Shown piece after piece: positions 49,431 through 57,199 of a DNA stretch of 64,000 bases (positions are counted from its first letter, which is position 1; each line of letters opens with the position of its first letter). Origin of the DNA: Pseudoroseicyclus_A sp041714655 (GTDB lineage Bacteria > Pseudomonadota > Alphaproteobacteria > Rhodobacterales > Rhodobacteraceae); assembly GCF_041714655.1 (NCBI RefSeq), contig NZ_CP168219.1:1116001-1180000 (forward strand), written 5' to 3'. The position numbers and the translations under genes were made by a program. A model generated the notes under the pieces. It saw only the letters and a program-made list of their open reading frames with translations. It had not been told where the DNA came from and did no database searches.

Positions 49431-50339
49431 ATGCCGCTCACCATGAACCGCGAGGTCTTCATCACCTGCGCCGTCACCGGCTCCGGCGGCACGCAGGACC
49501 GCTCGCCGCACGTCCCTCGCTCGCCCGAAGAGATCGCCAATTCCGCCATCGACGCCGCCCGCGCCGGGGCGGCGGTGGTGCATTGCCACGTCCGCGAGCC
49601 GGAGAGCGGCAAGCCCTCCCGCCGGGTCGAGCTTTACCGCGAGGTGACCGAGCGCATCCGCGAATCCGAGGTCGACGTGGTCCTCAACCTCACCGCCGGC
49701 ATGGGCGGAGACATGATCTTCGGGCCGACGGAGCGCCCGCTGCCGGTGCAGGAGGGCACCGACATGGCCGGCGCCGCCGAGCGGGTGAAGCACGTCGCCG
49801 AGTGCCTGCCGGAGATCTGCACGCTCGACTGCGGCACGATGAACTTCGCCGAGGCCGATTACGTCATGACCAACACGCCCGGGATGCTCCGGGCGATGGG
49901 CGCCATGATGACCGAACTCGGCGTGAAGCCCGAGATCGAGGCCTTCGACACCGGGCACCTTTGGTTCGCCAAGGAGCTGGTGAAGGAGGGCGTCCTCAAG
50001 GGCCCCGCGCTCGTGCAGCTCTGCATGGGCGTGCCCTGGGGCGCGCCGGACGACCTCAACACCTATCTCGCGATGGTCAACAACGTCCCCGAAGACTGGC
50101 ACTGGTCGGCCTTCTCGCTGGGGCGGAACCAGATGCCCTTCGTGGCCGCCTCGGTTCTCGCCGGCGGCAATGTGCGTGTGGGGCTGGAGGACAACCTCTT
50201 CCTCGACAAGGGGGTGCTGGCCACCAATGCCCAGCTCGTCGAGCGGGCCGTGGGCATCGTCGAGAACATGGGGGCCAAGGTCATCGGCCCCGAAGCGGTC
50301 CGGCAGAAGCTGGGCCTCGTCAAAAGGGCACCCAAATGA
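49431..50339 (+). CDS. BKACE-family 3-dehydrocarnitine cleavage enzyme
   Basis: A 302-residue TIM-barrel beta-keto acid cleavage enzyme. Zinc ligands are in the HCHVRE motif (about residues 47-52), with VFITCAVTGS at the start, LDCGTMNF, GHLWFAKEL and GNVRVGLEDNLFLDKG near the end. With acetyl-CoA it should convert 3-dehydrocarnitine to acetoacetate and betainyl-CoA. The assignment to dehydrocarnitine rests on the fused dehydrogenase-thioesterase next door; other BKACE enzymes use other beta-keto acids. It overlaps the next gene by 4 bp. Confidence 0.92.
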   Translation: MPLTMNREVFITCAVTGSGGTQDRSPHVPRSPEEIANSAIDAARAGAAVVHCHVREPESGKPSRRVELYREVTERIRESEVDVVLNLTAGMGGDMIFGPTERPLPVQEGTDMAGAAERVKHVAECLPEICTLDCGTMNFAEADYVMTNTPGMLRAMGAMMTELGVKPEIEAFDTGHLWFAKELVKEGVLKGPALVQLCMGVPWGAPDDLNTYLAMVNNVPEDWHWSAFSLGRNQMPFVAASVLAGGNVRVGLEDNLFLDKGVLATNAQLVERAVGIVENMGAKVIGPEAVRQKLGLVKRAPK

Positions 50340-51733
50340 AGGCAGCGATCATCGGCGGCGGCGTCATCGGCGGAGGCTGGGCGGCACGGTTCCTTCTCAA
50401 CGGTTGGGACGTGGCGGTCTTCGACCCCGATCCCGAGGCGGAGCGGAAGATCTCCGCCGTCCTCGCCAATGCCCGCCACGCCCTGCCGGCGCTCTACGAC
50501 CGGGCGCTGCCGGAGGAAGGGCGGCTGACCTACCACGCGAGCCTCGCCGAGGCGGTGGCGGAGGCCGACTGGATCCAGGAAAGCGTGCCGGAGCGGCTCG
50601 ACCTCAAGCACAAGGTCTTCGCGCAGATCGCCGAGGCGGCGCCGGAAGACGCGGTGCTCGGCTCCTCGACATCCGGCTTCAAGCCGTCGGAGCTGAACGA
50701 GAAAGGCGCCACGGCCATCGTCGCCCATCCGTTCAACCCGGTCTACCTTCTGCCCCTCATCGAGCTGGTCGGCGCGCCGGAGCGCTGCGAGCGGGCGGCC
50801 GGGATCCTCAAATCCGTCGGCATGTATCCCTTGCATGTCCGCAAGGAGATCGACGCCCATATCGCCGACCGCTTCCTCGAGGCGGTCTGGCGCGAGGCGC
50901 TCTGGCTGGTGACCGACGGCATCGCCACGACGGAGGAGATCGACGAGGCGATCCGGCAGGGCTTTGGTCTCCGCTGGGCACAGATGGGGCTCTTCGAGAC
51001 CTATCGCATCGCCGGTGGCGAGGCGGGGATGAAGCATTTCCTCGACCAGTTCGGCCCCTGCCTGACCTGGCCCTGGACCAAGCTGATGGATGTGCCTGAG
51101 TACACGCCCGAGCTTGTCGACCTCATCGCTGGCCAGTCCGACGCGCAGTCGGGCCACCGGACGATCCGCGAGCTCGAGCGGCTCCGGGACGACAACCTCG
51201 TCGGCATCCTCCGGGCTCTGAAGAAGACCGGCACCGGCGCGGGGGGGACCATCCTCTCCCACGAGGCGCTCCTGCCGCAGATGGCGGCGGGGGAGCTGCC
51301 GGTGACGGCGGAGGCGCAGGTGCCGGCGAGCTGGGCCGATTACAACGGCCACATGAACGAGACGCATTACGTCGAGCTCGCCTCGCGCGCCTCGGACCGG
51401 TTCATGGAGATGATCGGGGCGGATGCGGCCTATATCGACGGCGGGCAGAGCTATTTCACGGTTGAGAACATCGTGAGGTATCTCGGCGAGGTGAAGGTCG
51501 GCGAGAAGCTCCGCGTCTCGACCCAGGTGCTGGCGGGGGAGGGCAAGAAGCTGCATCTCTTCCACCACCTGACGCGGGGCGACGAGCTGGTGGCAACTGT
51601 GGAGAGCCTGCTCCTCCATGTCGATCTGACGACCCGGCGCACCTCGCTGCCCGGCGAGGCGGTCGCCGCCGTCCTCGGCAATGTCGCGGCGGACCACGCG
51701 CGGCTGCCCCGGCCGGAGGCGGCGCGGCTCTGA
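50336..51733 (+). CDS. lcdH: L-carnitine dehydrogenase fused to betainyl-CoA thioesterase
   Basis: A 465-residue bifunctional protein. Residues 1-315 are a 3-hydroxyacyl-CoA-dehydrogenase-type oxidoreductase (NAD loop IIGGGVIGGGWAARFLL, then AHPFNPVYLLPLIELVG) that oxidises carnitine to 3-dehydrocarnitine. Residues from about 325 form a hotdog thioesterase (WADYNGHMNETHYVELASRAS) that would hydrolyse betainyl-CoA to glycine betaine. The fusion joins the first and last reactions around the BKACE enzyme. It is the last gene of the operon. Confidence 0.93.
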   Translation: MKAAIIGGGVIGGGWAARFLLNGWDVAVFDPDPEAERKISAVLANARHALPALYDRALPEEGRLTYHASLAEAVAEADWIQESVPERLDLKHKVFAQIAEAAPEDAVLGSSTSGFKPSELNEKGATAIVAHPFNPVYLLPLIELVGAPERCERAAGILKSVGMYPLHVRKEIDAHIADRFLEAVWREALWLVTDGIATTEEIDEAIRQGFGLRWAQMGLFETYRIAGGEAGMKHFLDQFGPCLTWPWTKLMDVPEYTPELVDLIAGQSDAQSGHRTIRELERLRDDNLVGILRALKKTGTGAGGTILSHEALLPQMAAGELPVTAEAQVPASWADYNGHMNETHYVELASRASDRFMEMIGADAAYIDGGQSYFTVENIVRYLGEVKVGEKLRVSTQVLAGEGKKLHLFHHLTRGDELVATVESLLLHVDLTTRRTSLPGEAVAAVLGNVAADHARLPRPEAARL

Positions 51734-51790
51734 GAGGGCCATGCTCGGCCGCCCCTGCCGGGGCGGCTCGCGAAGCGGGGTAGCTACACC

Positions 51791-52070
51791 CGTAGGCTGG
51801 GCTTCAGCCCGGCACCGCCCCGGCGGCCAAGCCCTACGGTGCAGCGCAGAGCGCGCGCCGGCCCGGGAGTTGGCGCTCCTGCCGGTTCCGCATCACGATT
51901 CATGGTGCAGCCTCTTCCCCGCTCGGAGTTCAAGCCCAGCCCCACCAGAGCGCCAGCCCGCAGCACGGGCCGGCGCTCGCCCTGCGCCTGCGGCGCGTAC
52001 CGGGCGTGGGCATCGCGGTACCGTTCTGCCAGCCCCGTCGGCTGGGCGTAGGGTGGGGTTTCACCCCACC
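51791..52070. repeat. Dispersed structured repeat, unit 3 (inverted)
   Basis: An inverted, diverged copy of the 29.0-29.5 kb units. It runs from the hairpin GCTGGGCT-tc-AGCCCGGC near 51796 to GGTGGGGT-ttc-ACCCCACC at 52052-52070. The inner arms are near 51844-51867 and 51965-51987. The right hairpin overlaps the cbiO stop codon at 52061-52063, so the repeat supplies the end of that gene. It fills the spacer between the carnitine operon and cbiO. Confidence 0.8.
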
Positions 52071-52765
52071 GATCCCGGCACCCCCATCCGCCGCGCCGTC
52101 TCGCCGGCGGGACGGGCGTCGACCATCGTGCCCTTGTGCAAGAAAAGCTCCCGCGTGCCCACTTCGGCGCGGAAATAGGGGTCATGGCTGACGGCGATCA
52201 TCGCCTGGGGCAGGTTGGTGAGGATATCCGCCAGCCGGTCCGTCGTCTTTTCGTCGAGCGCATTCGTCGGCTCGTCGAGAAGCAGCACCTCGGGCCGCAT
52301 CGCCAGCACCGCGGCCAGCGACACGAGCCGCCGCTCGCCGCCCGAGAGCTTGTAGGCGATCCGGTCGCGGAAGGCCGAGAGCCCGAGCCCCTCCAGCGCC
52401 TCCTCCGCCCGGGCCACCGCCTCGGCGCGGGAGAGGCCCATGTTGAGCGGGCCGAAGGCCACATCCTCGATCACCGTCGGCGAGAAGAGCTGATCGTCCG
52501 GGTCCTGGAAGACGAAGCCGGCGCGGCAGCGGAGCTGGCGGAACTCCGCCTCCGTCTTCGGCTCCTCCCCGAAAGCAATGATGCGCCCCGCCTGCGGCTT
52601 GAGAAGGCCCAGGAGGCAGCGCAGCAGCGTCGACTTGCCGGAGCCGTTGGCGCCGGTCAGGAAGAGCCGCTCGCCCGGCTGGAGCTCGAAGGACACCCCG
52701 TCGAACACCGGCGCCCGGCCGGGATAGGCGAAGGTCAGGCCCTCAACGCGAAACAAAGGCGCCAT
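52061..52765 (-). CDS. cbiO: Energy-coupling ATPase of the nickel/cobalt ECF transporter
   Basis: A 234-residue ABC ATPase. Walker A is LTGANGSGKSTLLRCLLG, the Q-loop and diagnostic ECF segment is GFVFQDPDDQLFSPTVIEDVAFGPLN, the signature is YKLSGGERRLVSLAAVLA, Walker B is VLLLDEPTNALD, and the switch is AVSHD. It powers Ni(II) or Co(II) uptake with CbiQ and CbiM. The start MAPLFRVEGLTFAY at 52765 lies 23 bp inside cbiQ. The last few codons come from the inserted repeat element. Confidence 0.94.
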   Translation of the reverse strand: MAPLFRVEGLTFAYPGRAPVFDGVSFELQPGERLFLTGANGSGKSTLLRCLLGLLKPQAGRIIAFGEEPKTEAEFRQLRCRAGFVFQDPDDQLFSPTVIEDVAFGPLNMGLSRAEAVARAEEALEGLGLSAFRDRIAYKLSGGERRLVSLAAVLAMRPEVLLLDEPTNALDEKTTDRLADILTNLPQAMIAVSHDPYFRAEVGTRELFLHKGTMVDARPAGETARRMGVPGSVG

Positions 52766-53534
52766 GGCGAACCTCGACGGCGATGAGAAGGGCAAGGACG
52801 GTGACCGCGCCGAGGGCGAAGAGCACCTCGCGAGGGCCGGCGGGGCGATGCTCGTCGAGCACATGGAAGCGCCCGTCGAAACCGCGGCAGCGCATCGCCT
52901 GCAGGATGCGTTCGGAACGGTCGAAAGCGCGGATCAGCAACATGCCGACGAGATAGCCCATCGCGCGGATCGTGTGCCAGTCGCAGCGGGCCTGGAAGCC
53001 GCGGGTCCGCATCGCGGTCCGCAGGCGTTGGTATTCCTCGTGCAGCACCTCGATGTAGCGCACCGTGAAGAGCATCAGATGCACGAACATCGGCGGCACC
53101 TTGAGGCGCGACAGCGCATGGCCGAGCCGGACCGGCCCGATCGTGCCGACCATGACGAGCATCATCAGCACCACGGCATTGGCCTTCAGCGCGATGCGGA
53201 AGGCGTCGGCGATCCCCTCCTGCGAGGCGGCGAGGCCGAAGACCGTGAAGGCGGTCTCCCCCGGCGTCGTGAAGGGCAGGGAGAGGATGACGAAGATCAT
53301 GAAGAGATCGACGGTGATGACCTGCCGGATGGTGTTGGCGAGCGGCAGCCGACCATGGAGGAGCGCGCCGAGCGACACCGCCAGCGCCAGGATAAGCGCC
53401 GCAAAATCCTGAAGCGCCACGGTCGTCACCGCGAAGGCGACGGTGGCGAGAATGCGCAGGCGCGGGTCGACCTGGGTGAGCGCCGGCAGGCCGCGCGGGC
53501 GGGCTGTGGCGTCTCCTTCGAGAACGTAGCTCAT
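52743..53534 (-). CDS. cbiQ: ECF transporter membrane coupling protein CbiQ
   Basis: A 263-residue T component with about five to six membrane helices. The two coupling motifs with Ala-Arg-Gly-like cores are present as AMRTRGFQARCDW and AMRCRGFDGRF. It joins the ATPase to the substrate-binding CbiM/NikM protein. It overlaps the upstream L-like gene by 4 bp and the cbiO start by 23 bp. Confidence 0.93.
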   Translation of the reverse strand: MSYVLEGDATARPRGLPALTQVDPRLRILATVAFAVTTVALQDFAALILALAVSLGALLHGRLPLANTIRQVITVDLFMIFVILSLPFTTPGETAFTVFGLAASQEGIADAFRIALKANAVVLMMLVMVGTIGPVRLGHALSRLKVPPMFVHLMLFTVRYIEVLHEEYQRLRTAMRTRGFQARCDWHTIRAMGYLVGMLLIRAFDRSERILQAMRCRGFDGRFHVLDEHRPAGPREVLFALGAVTVLALLIAVEVRHGAFVSR

Positions 53535-54136
53535 GATGCGACCTCCGCCGATGGTCTCGCCTGCCGCGCCAGCCGGGCACCGGCGATGAAGAAGCCGATC
53601 CCGAGCGCGCCGAAGAGCAGCCCGACGGCCCCGAGGATATTGAGGAAATCCGCCCGCGCCCGGTAGCTCTCGAGCTGGGCGCGCAGCGGCGCCAGCTCGG
53701 CGGTGACGGCGCTGTCGATGGCCGCGACGAGCGCATCGTCCGGCGCCGCCTCGTTGGCAGGCGCTTCGGCCGCTTCCGAGTCAGGGGCAGGGGCCTCCGC
53801 CCCGGCCACCGCGCTGCCGGCCAGCCCGGCGGGCAGGTCGGCGGCCGGGATCAGCGCCTCGGCCACATGGCCGGCGCCGGCATCGAGGCGGAAGAGATGG
53901 TCCACCCCCGCGGAGGGGCGGAAGCGGAAGGCGCCGAAATCGTCCGTCACCGCCTCGCCGAGGGGGGCGCCGTCCGGCCCGGTGACGTCGATGGGCGTCC
54001 GCGCCACCAGCAGCCCGTCGGAGAAGAAGGCCTCGCCCTCGATCGTGTCGCCGACGACATAGGCCTCGAGGATCAGGTTATGCGCCAGCGCCGGCACAGG
54101 CGCGAGCGCGAGGAGGGCGGCGAGAAGACGGCGCAT
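53531..54136 (-). CDS. NikL/CbiL-like exported accessory protein 1
   Basis: A 201-residue protein with a signal peptide (MRRLLAALLALAPVPALAH), an immunoglobulin-like HNLILEAYVVGDTIEGEAFFSDGLLV domain, an acidic Ala/Pro linker, and a C-terminal membrane helix (FLNILGAVGLLFGALGIGFFIAG). This is the L component found in nickel/cobalt ECF systems lacking CbiN. His at the mature N-terminus could bind metal. It is a paralogue of the gene on the other side of cbiM. The start overlaps the cbiM stop (TGATG). Confidence 0.87.
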   Translation of the reverse strand: MRRLLAALLALAPVPALAHNLILEAYVVGDTIEGEAFFSDGLLVARTPIDVTGPDGAPLGEAVTDDFGAFRFRPSAGVDHLFRLDAGAGHVAEALIPAADLPAGLAGSAVAGAEAPAPDSEAAEAPANEAAPDDALVAAIDSAVTAELAPLRAQLESYRARADFLNILGAVGLLFGALGIGFFIAGARLARQARPSAEVAS

Positions 54137-54762
54137 CAGCTTGCCCCCTTCTTGAGCTGGGTCAGCGTGTCGAACATCTCGGGCCGCACCTTCCACAGAA
54201 GGAATACCGCCGCCGCCGAGACGAGCCCCTCGATCACCATCACCGGGATGTGGACGAGGAAGGTCAGCTTGGCCGAGGGCAGGAACTGCTCGCCCGAGAG
54301 CGCCAGCGACCCAGCGACGAACACCGTCGTCGCCAGGATCGCCCCGGCCCCCGCCAGCCCGCCCCAGAGGGCGGCGACCTTCGGGCTGGAGCTCATGACG
54401 CCCCGCCGGCAGAGGTAGTGCATGATGACCGCCGGTGCCGCGATGTTGAACGTGTTCACCCCGAGCACCGTCAGCCCGCCGAAGCCGAAGAACACCGCCT
54501 GAAGCAGCAGCCCCACGGCCAGGGCCGGAAAGGCGGCCCAGCCGAGCACCAGCCCGGCGACGCCGTTCATGATGAGATGGACCGAGGTCACGCCCACGGG
54601 GATATGCACCAGCGAGGCCACGAAGAACGTGGCGGCGAGAACGCCCGTCGCCGGGATCGTCTCCATGTCCAGCTTGCGCAGGCCGATGGCGGTGCCGGCG
54701 ACGGCGAGCACGGCGCCACCGATCAGAACTTCGCCCGACAGGGCGCCGTCCGCTATATGCAT
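54136..54762 (-). CDS. cbiM: Nickel/cobalt ECF substrate-binding membrane protein (CbiM/NikM)
   Basis: A 208-residue S component. It begins MHIADGALSGE; in this family the free N-terminal amine with His2 and further histidines forms the square-planar metal site. SLVHIPVGVTSVHLIMNG and the FGFGGLTVLGVNTFNIAAP block are typical. About seven membrane helices are visible. GGAGGA precedes the ATG. Sequence does not decide between nickel and cobalt, but the K and L partners instead of CbiN are more typical of nickel systems. Confidence 0.94.
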   Translation of the reverse strand: MHIADGALSGEVLIGGAVLAVAGTAIGLRKLDMETIPATGVLAATFFVASLVHIPVGVTSVHLIMNGVAGLVLGWAAFPALAVGLLLQAVFFGFGGLTVLGVNTFNIAAPAVIMHYLCRRGVMSSSPKVAALWGGLAGAGAILATTVFVAGSLALSGEQFLPSAKLTFLVHIPVMVIEGLVSAAAVFLLWKVRPEMFDTLTQLKKGAS

Positions 54763-54813
54763 CTTTTGCTCCTCCCGAAGCGCAGCGGGCCCGATCCTCC
54801 CCGATGGGCGTCG

Positions 54814-55452
54814 CTACGCACTGGCACCGATTCTCCTCCTCCGGTGCCAAGCCATTAGATAATAACACAATCCGCTCAATCCGAGAATGTAGCCGATGCC
54901 GCCGAGCGCGACGGGCAGCGGAGTCTTGGCGGTATAGAGCGCCCAGTCCTGCCGGAGCGGCCGGGTTTGGGCGCGGATCGCCTCGCGCGTGAGGGCGGCA
55001 AGGGTGGGGGTATCGGTGGGGCCGGCACTCGCCGCAGTGGCCTCTCCGCCCGCGGGCGCGCCGGCGGAGGTGAGGGCCGCGCCCTCGGCCTGGCTGCCGA
55101 GCGCGCCGGGCAGATCGGCCGCGGCGACAAGTGCCTCGGCGACATGGCCGGAGCCGGCATCGAGCCGGAAGAGGTGATCGACCGGCGCCTCCGGCGTGAA
55201 GCGGAAGGCGCCGCTCGCATCCGTCATCGCGGCGCCGAGCGCGGCGCCATCGGGGCCGAGCACGTCGATCTCCGTATCGCCGACGAGGATCCCGTCGGAA
55301 AAGAAGGCCTCGCCCTCGATGGCATCGCCCACGACATAGGCCTCGAGGATGAGGTTATGCGCCGCCGCCGGAGACGCCAGCAGCCCCGCCCAGAGAAGGG
55401 CGGGGCCGAGGCGGCCGGCGAGCGTGCGGACAGGCCGGCCGGGGAGGATCAT
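54814..55452 (-). CDS. NikL/CbiL-like exported accessory protein 2 (paralogue)
   Basis: A 212-residue protein with signal peptide (about residues 1-32, ending ASPAAA), then the same HNLILEAYVVGDAIEGEAFFSDGILV domain as the cbiM-downstream paralogue, an Ala/Gly/Thr linker, and a C-terminal helix (ALGGIGYILGLSGLCYYLMAW) with a basic tail. Two L-like genes flanking cbiM point to a local duplication. The start overlaps the upstream DUF4198 gene by 4 bp. It could be a second periplasmic metal-delivery arm. Confidence 0.85.
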   Translation of the reverse strand: MILPGRPVRTLAGRLGPALLWAGLLASPAAAHNLILEAYVVGDAIEGEAFFSDGILVGDTEIDVLGPDGAALGAAMTDASGAFRFTPEAPVDHLFRLDAGSGHVAEALVAAADLPGALGSQAEGAALTSAGAPAGGEATAASAGPTDTPTLAALTREAIRAQTRPLRQDWALYTAKTPLPVALGGIGYILGLSGLCYYLMAWHRRRRIGASA

Positions 55453-56255
55453 TGCCAGTCCTGAGCGGTGACCCAGATCACCGCATCCTGACTGAGTTCC
55501 TTGCCCTCGTGCTCCGTCTGCGCGCCCGAGCCGAGCGCGGCGAAGCCCCACCAGCCGGCGCGGGGCAGGCCGAAGGTGAAATAGCCGTTGTCATCCGACA
55601 TGATCGCGATGGTGCCGCCAGCGGGCTCGCCGACCGTCGCGGGGCCGGCGCTGTTGCTGGCCGGGTCGGGCAGCGAGGCGATGTACTCGACCTCGATCTC
55701 CACATGCGGCACCGGCTCGCCGTCGCGCAGCACCTGACCGGTGAAGGACGAGCCGACGAGCTGGTTGTAGGGCCGCGACAGCGGCAGGATCTCGGTCGGC
55801 AGGCCCACCGGCTCCGCCCAATCCGTCGGCAACTGGCCGCGGTTCACGTAGACCTTGGTGATCTGCTGGATGTAGATGTCCTCGGTCTCTTCGTAATAGG
55901 GCGCGGGGACGGCGGTGAGGATGTAATCCCCCGAAGAGCGGAAATCGATCTCGCCCGCATAGGCCTGACCGGCGACCCCGGCGCTCTCGAAGGCGATCTC
56001 GGAGAGGCGGTCCGTGAGGTCAATGCGCTCGCCGCGGTGGACCATGAAGAAGTCGTCCGGCGGGGCGCCCATGTCCATCACATGGCCGCCGGTGAGCGGA
56101 TGCCAGAAGATCAGCTGCACGGGGGCGGTGGTCGGCGCGGCGAGATTGGCCTCGGGCGTGTAGATCGACAGGAAATGCGAATGCGCGGGCAGCGCGCCGC
56201 CCGTCACGATGGCTGCACCAAGGGCGGCGGCCGCAGCCGGGGTATTCAGTCTCAT
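55449..56255 (-). CDS. NikK-like DUF4198 periplasmic metal-binding protein
   Basis: A 268-residue exported protein. After the signal (MRLNTPAAAAALGAAIVTGGALPAHS) the mature form begins HFLSIYTPEANLAAP, and the DUF4198 core follows (VQLIFWHPLTGGHVMDMG, GDYILTAVPAPYYEE, GEPVPHVEIEVEYI, DDNGYFTFGLPRAGWWGFAAL). Such proteins are the K component of nickel/cobalt ECF importers. It is the first gene of the K-L-M-L-Q-O operon, with GGAGGA nine bases before the ATG at 56255 and an RcnR-type operator about 150 bases upstream. Confidence 0.88.
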   Translation of the reverse strand: MRLNTPAAAAALGAAIVTGGALPAHSHFLSIYTPEANLAAPTTAPVQLIFWHPLTGGHVMDMGAPPDDFFMVHRGERIDLTDRLSEIAFESAGVAGQAYAGEIDFRSSGDYILTAVPAPYYEETEDIYIQQITKVYVNRGQLPTDWAEPVGLPTEILPLSRPYNQLVGSSFTGQVLRDGEPVPHVEIEVEYIASLPDPASNSAGPATVGEPAGGTIAIMSDDNGYFTFGLPRAGWWGFAALGSGAQTEHEGKELSQDAVIWVTAQDWQ

Positions 56256-56400
56256 CACCGGTATTCCTCCCGTTTGCCGGTTTCTTCTGGTGGCGCCGGG
56301 CAGGGCCGGTGCCGGTCTTCTCCTCTCTGGCGCGCGCGCCTCCTCGCGTGCACACCGCCCGTCCCCGGGTTTTGAGAGCCCCTGCAACGACTTGGGGGCA

Positions 56401-56419
56401 AATAGGGGGTAGGGGTATT
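56401..56419. promoter_or_regulatory. RcnR/CsoR-type G-tract operator
   Basis: AATAGGGGGTAGGGGTATT: inverted AATA/TATT flanks around two G-tracts, the layout recognised by RcnR/CsoR-family tetramers. On the minus strand TTGAAA lies 17-20 bases upstream, so the site would cover the -10 region of the importer promoter. Binding by the adjacent RcnR-like protein is inferred. Confidence 0.6.
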
Positions 56420-56655
56420 TTCGTCTTATCTTTCAATACGTTGCGGGAATCAGTCTTAGCCGCCGGCGGGGCGGCCTGGCTAGACTCGAAAAATGAAAAT
56501 CGCCCGGGGCCGCGCGCTCTGCGACCAAGCGTCATAGGGGGTGGGGCTATCGGGCGGCACCGGATTGGGGCGGTTCGGCGCTGCGGGGAGGGCGGGCAAG
56601 GGCCGTCCGCCCGGCCCGAAACGTCGCGTCGGATGCCGGTTGCGCCGGGGCGCGC

Positions 56656-56934
56656 CTACTTCAGGTAGGCGCGGACGATGGACATGATCTCTTCGGCGGC
56701 CTCCTGCGGAGATTCCGCCTGCTCGCCATGCTCGCCGAGGACGTGATTGCGCAGATGATCCTCGATAAGTTCGGCCATCAGGCCGTTCGTGGCACCGCGC
56801 ACGGAGGCGACGAGCTGCAGGATCTTGGCGCAATCCGCCTCGTCCATCAGCGCCCGCTCCACGGCCTCGACCTGCCCGCCGAGACGGCGGACGCGGTTCA
56901 GAAGCTGGGTCTTGTTGCGGCGTGTGTGCGACAT
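56656..56934 (-). CDS. rcnR: RcnR-type nickel/cobalt-sensing repressor
   Basis: A 92-residue CsoR/RcnR-family all-helical repressor. The metal fingerprint of E. coli RcnR is reproduced at the same positions: His3, Cys35 (DEADCAKILQ), His60 and His64 (IEDHLRNHVLG). This set binds Ni(II)/Co(II) rather than Cu(I). GLMAELIEDHLR is the core helix. The start at 56934 was chosen because it places all four ligands correctly. It lies between the importer operon and the divergent P-type ATPase. A short hairpin (56652-56672) straddles its stop codon. Confidence 0.93.
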   Translation of the reverse strand: MSHTRRNKTQLLNRVRRLGGQVEAVERALMDEADCAKILQLVASVRGATNGLMAELIEDHLRNHVLGEHGEQAESPQEAAEEIMSIVRAYLK

Positions 56935-57123
56935 GGGCGGGGGTCTCCTCAAGTGGAGGGGACCATAGAGGCCCCTGCGCCGCGGGCGCCAGCACATTTT
57001 TTTGAACGGTTCGAAAGTAGCCGCCCGAAACCTCCGCGGAAACGTCAGCTTAGGCGCCCGCACCAATGCGCCGCGTTGCCCGGAGCGGCATTTGGTGGCA
57101 AGCAGGAGGGAATCGGGCCGAAA

Positions 57124-57143
57124 CCCTTGTCTCCGGACAAGGG
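57124..57143 (+). promoter_or_regulatory. Hairpin in the leader of the P-type ATPase gene
   Basis: A perfect stem CCCTTGTC-tccg-GACAAGGG about 57 bases before the ATPase start, in the 265-bp divergent spacer with rcnR. It could be part of a leader structure. No known riboswitch class was recognised, and no second G-tract operator was found here. Confidence 0.4.
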
Positions 57144-57199
57144 GCGGGCGCGAGACGCGGTTGTCGAGGAGGACGTGCCGCGGAATTCGGGAGGATGAC

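Noticed and set aside
56940..57199. A riboswitch (cobalamin or NiCo class) in the P-type ATPase leader.
   Set aside because: Only one clear hairpin is present, and none of the conserved blocks of these classes could be found.
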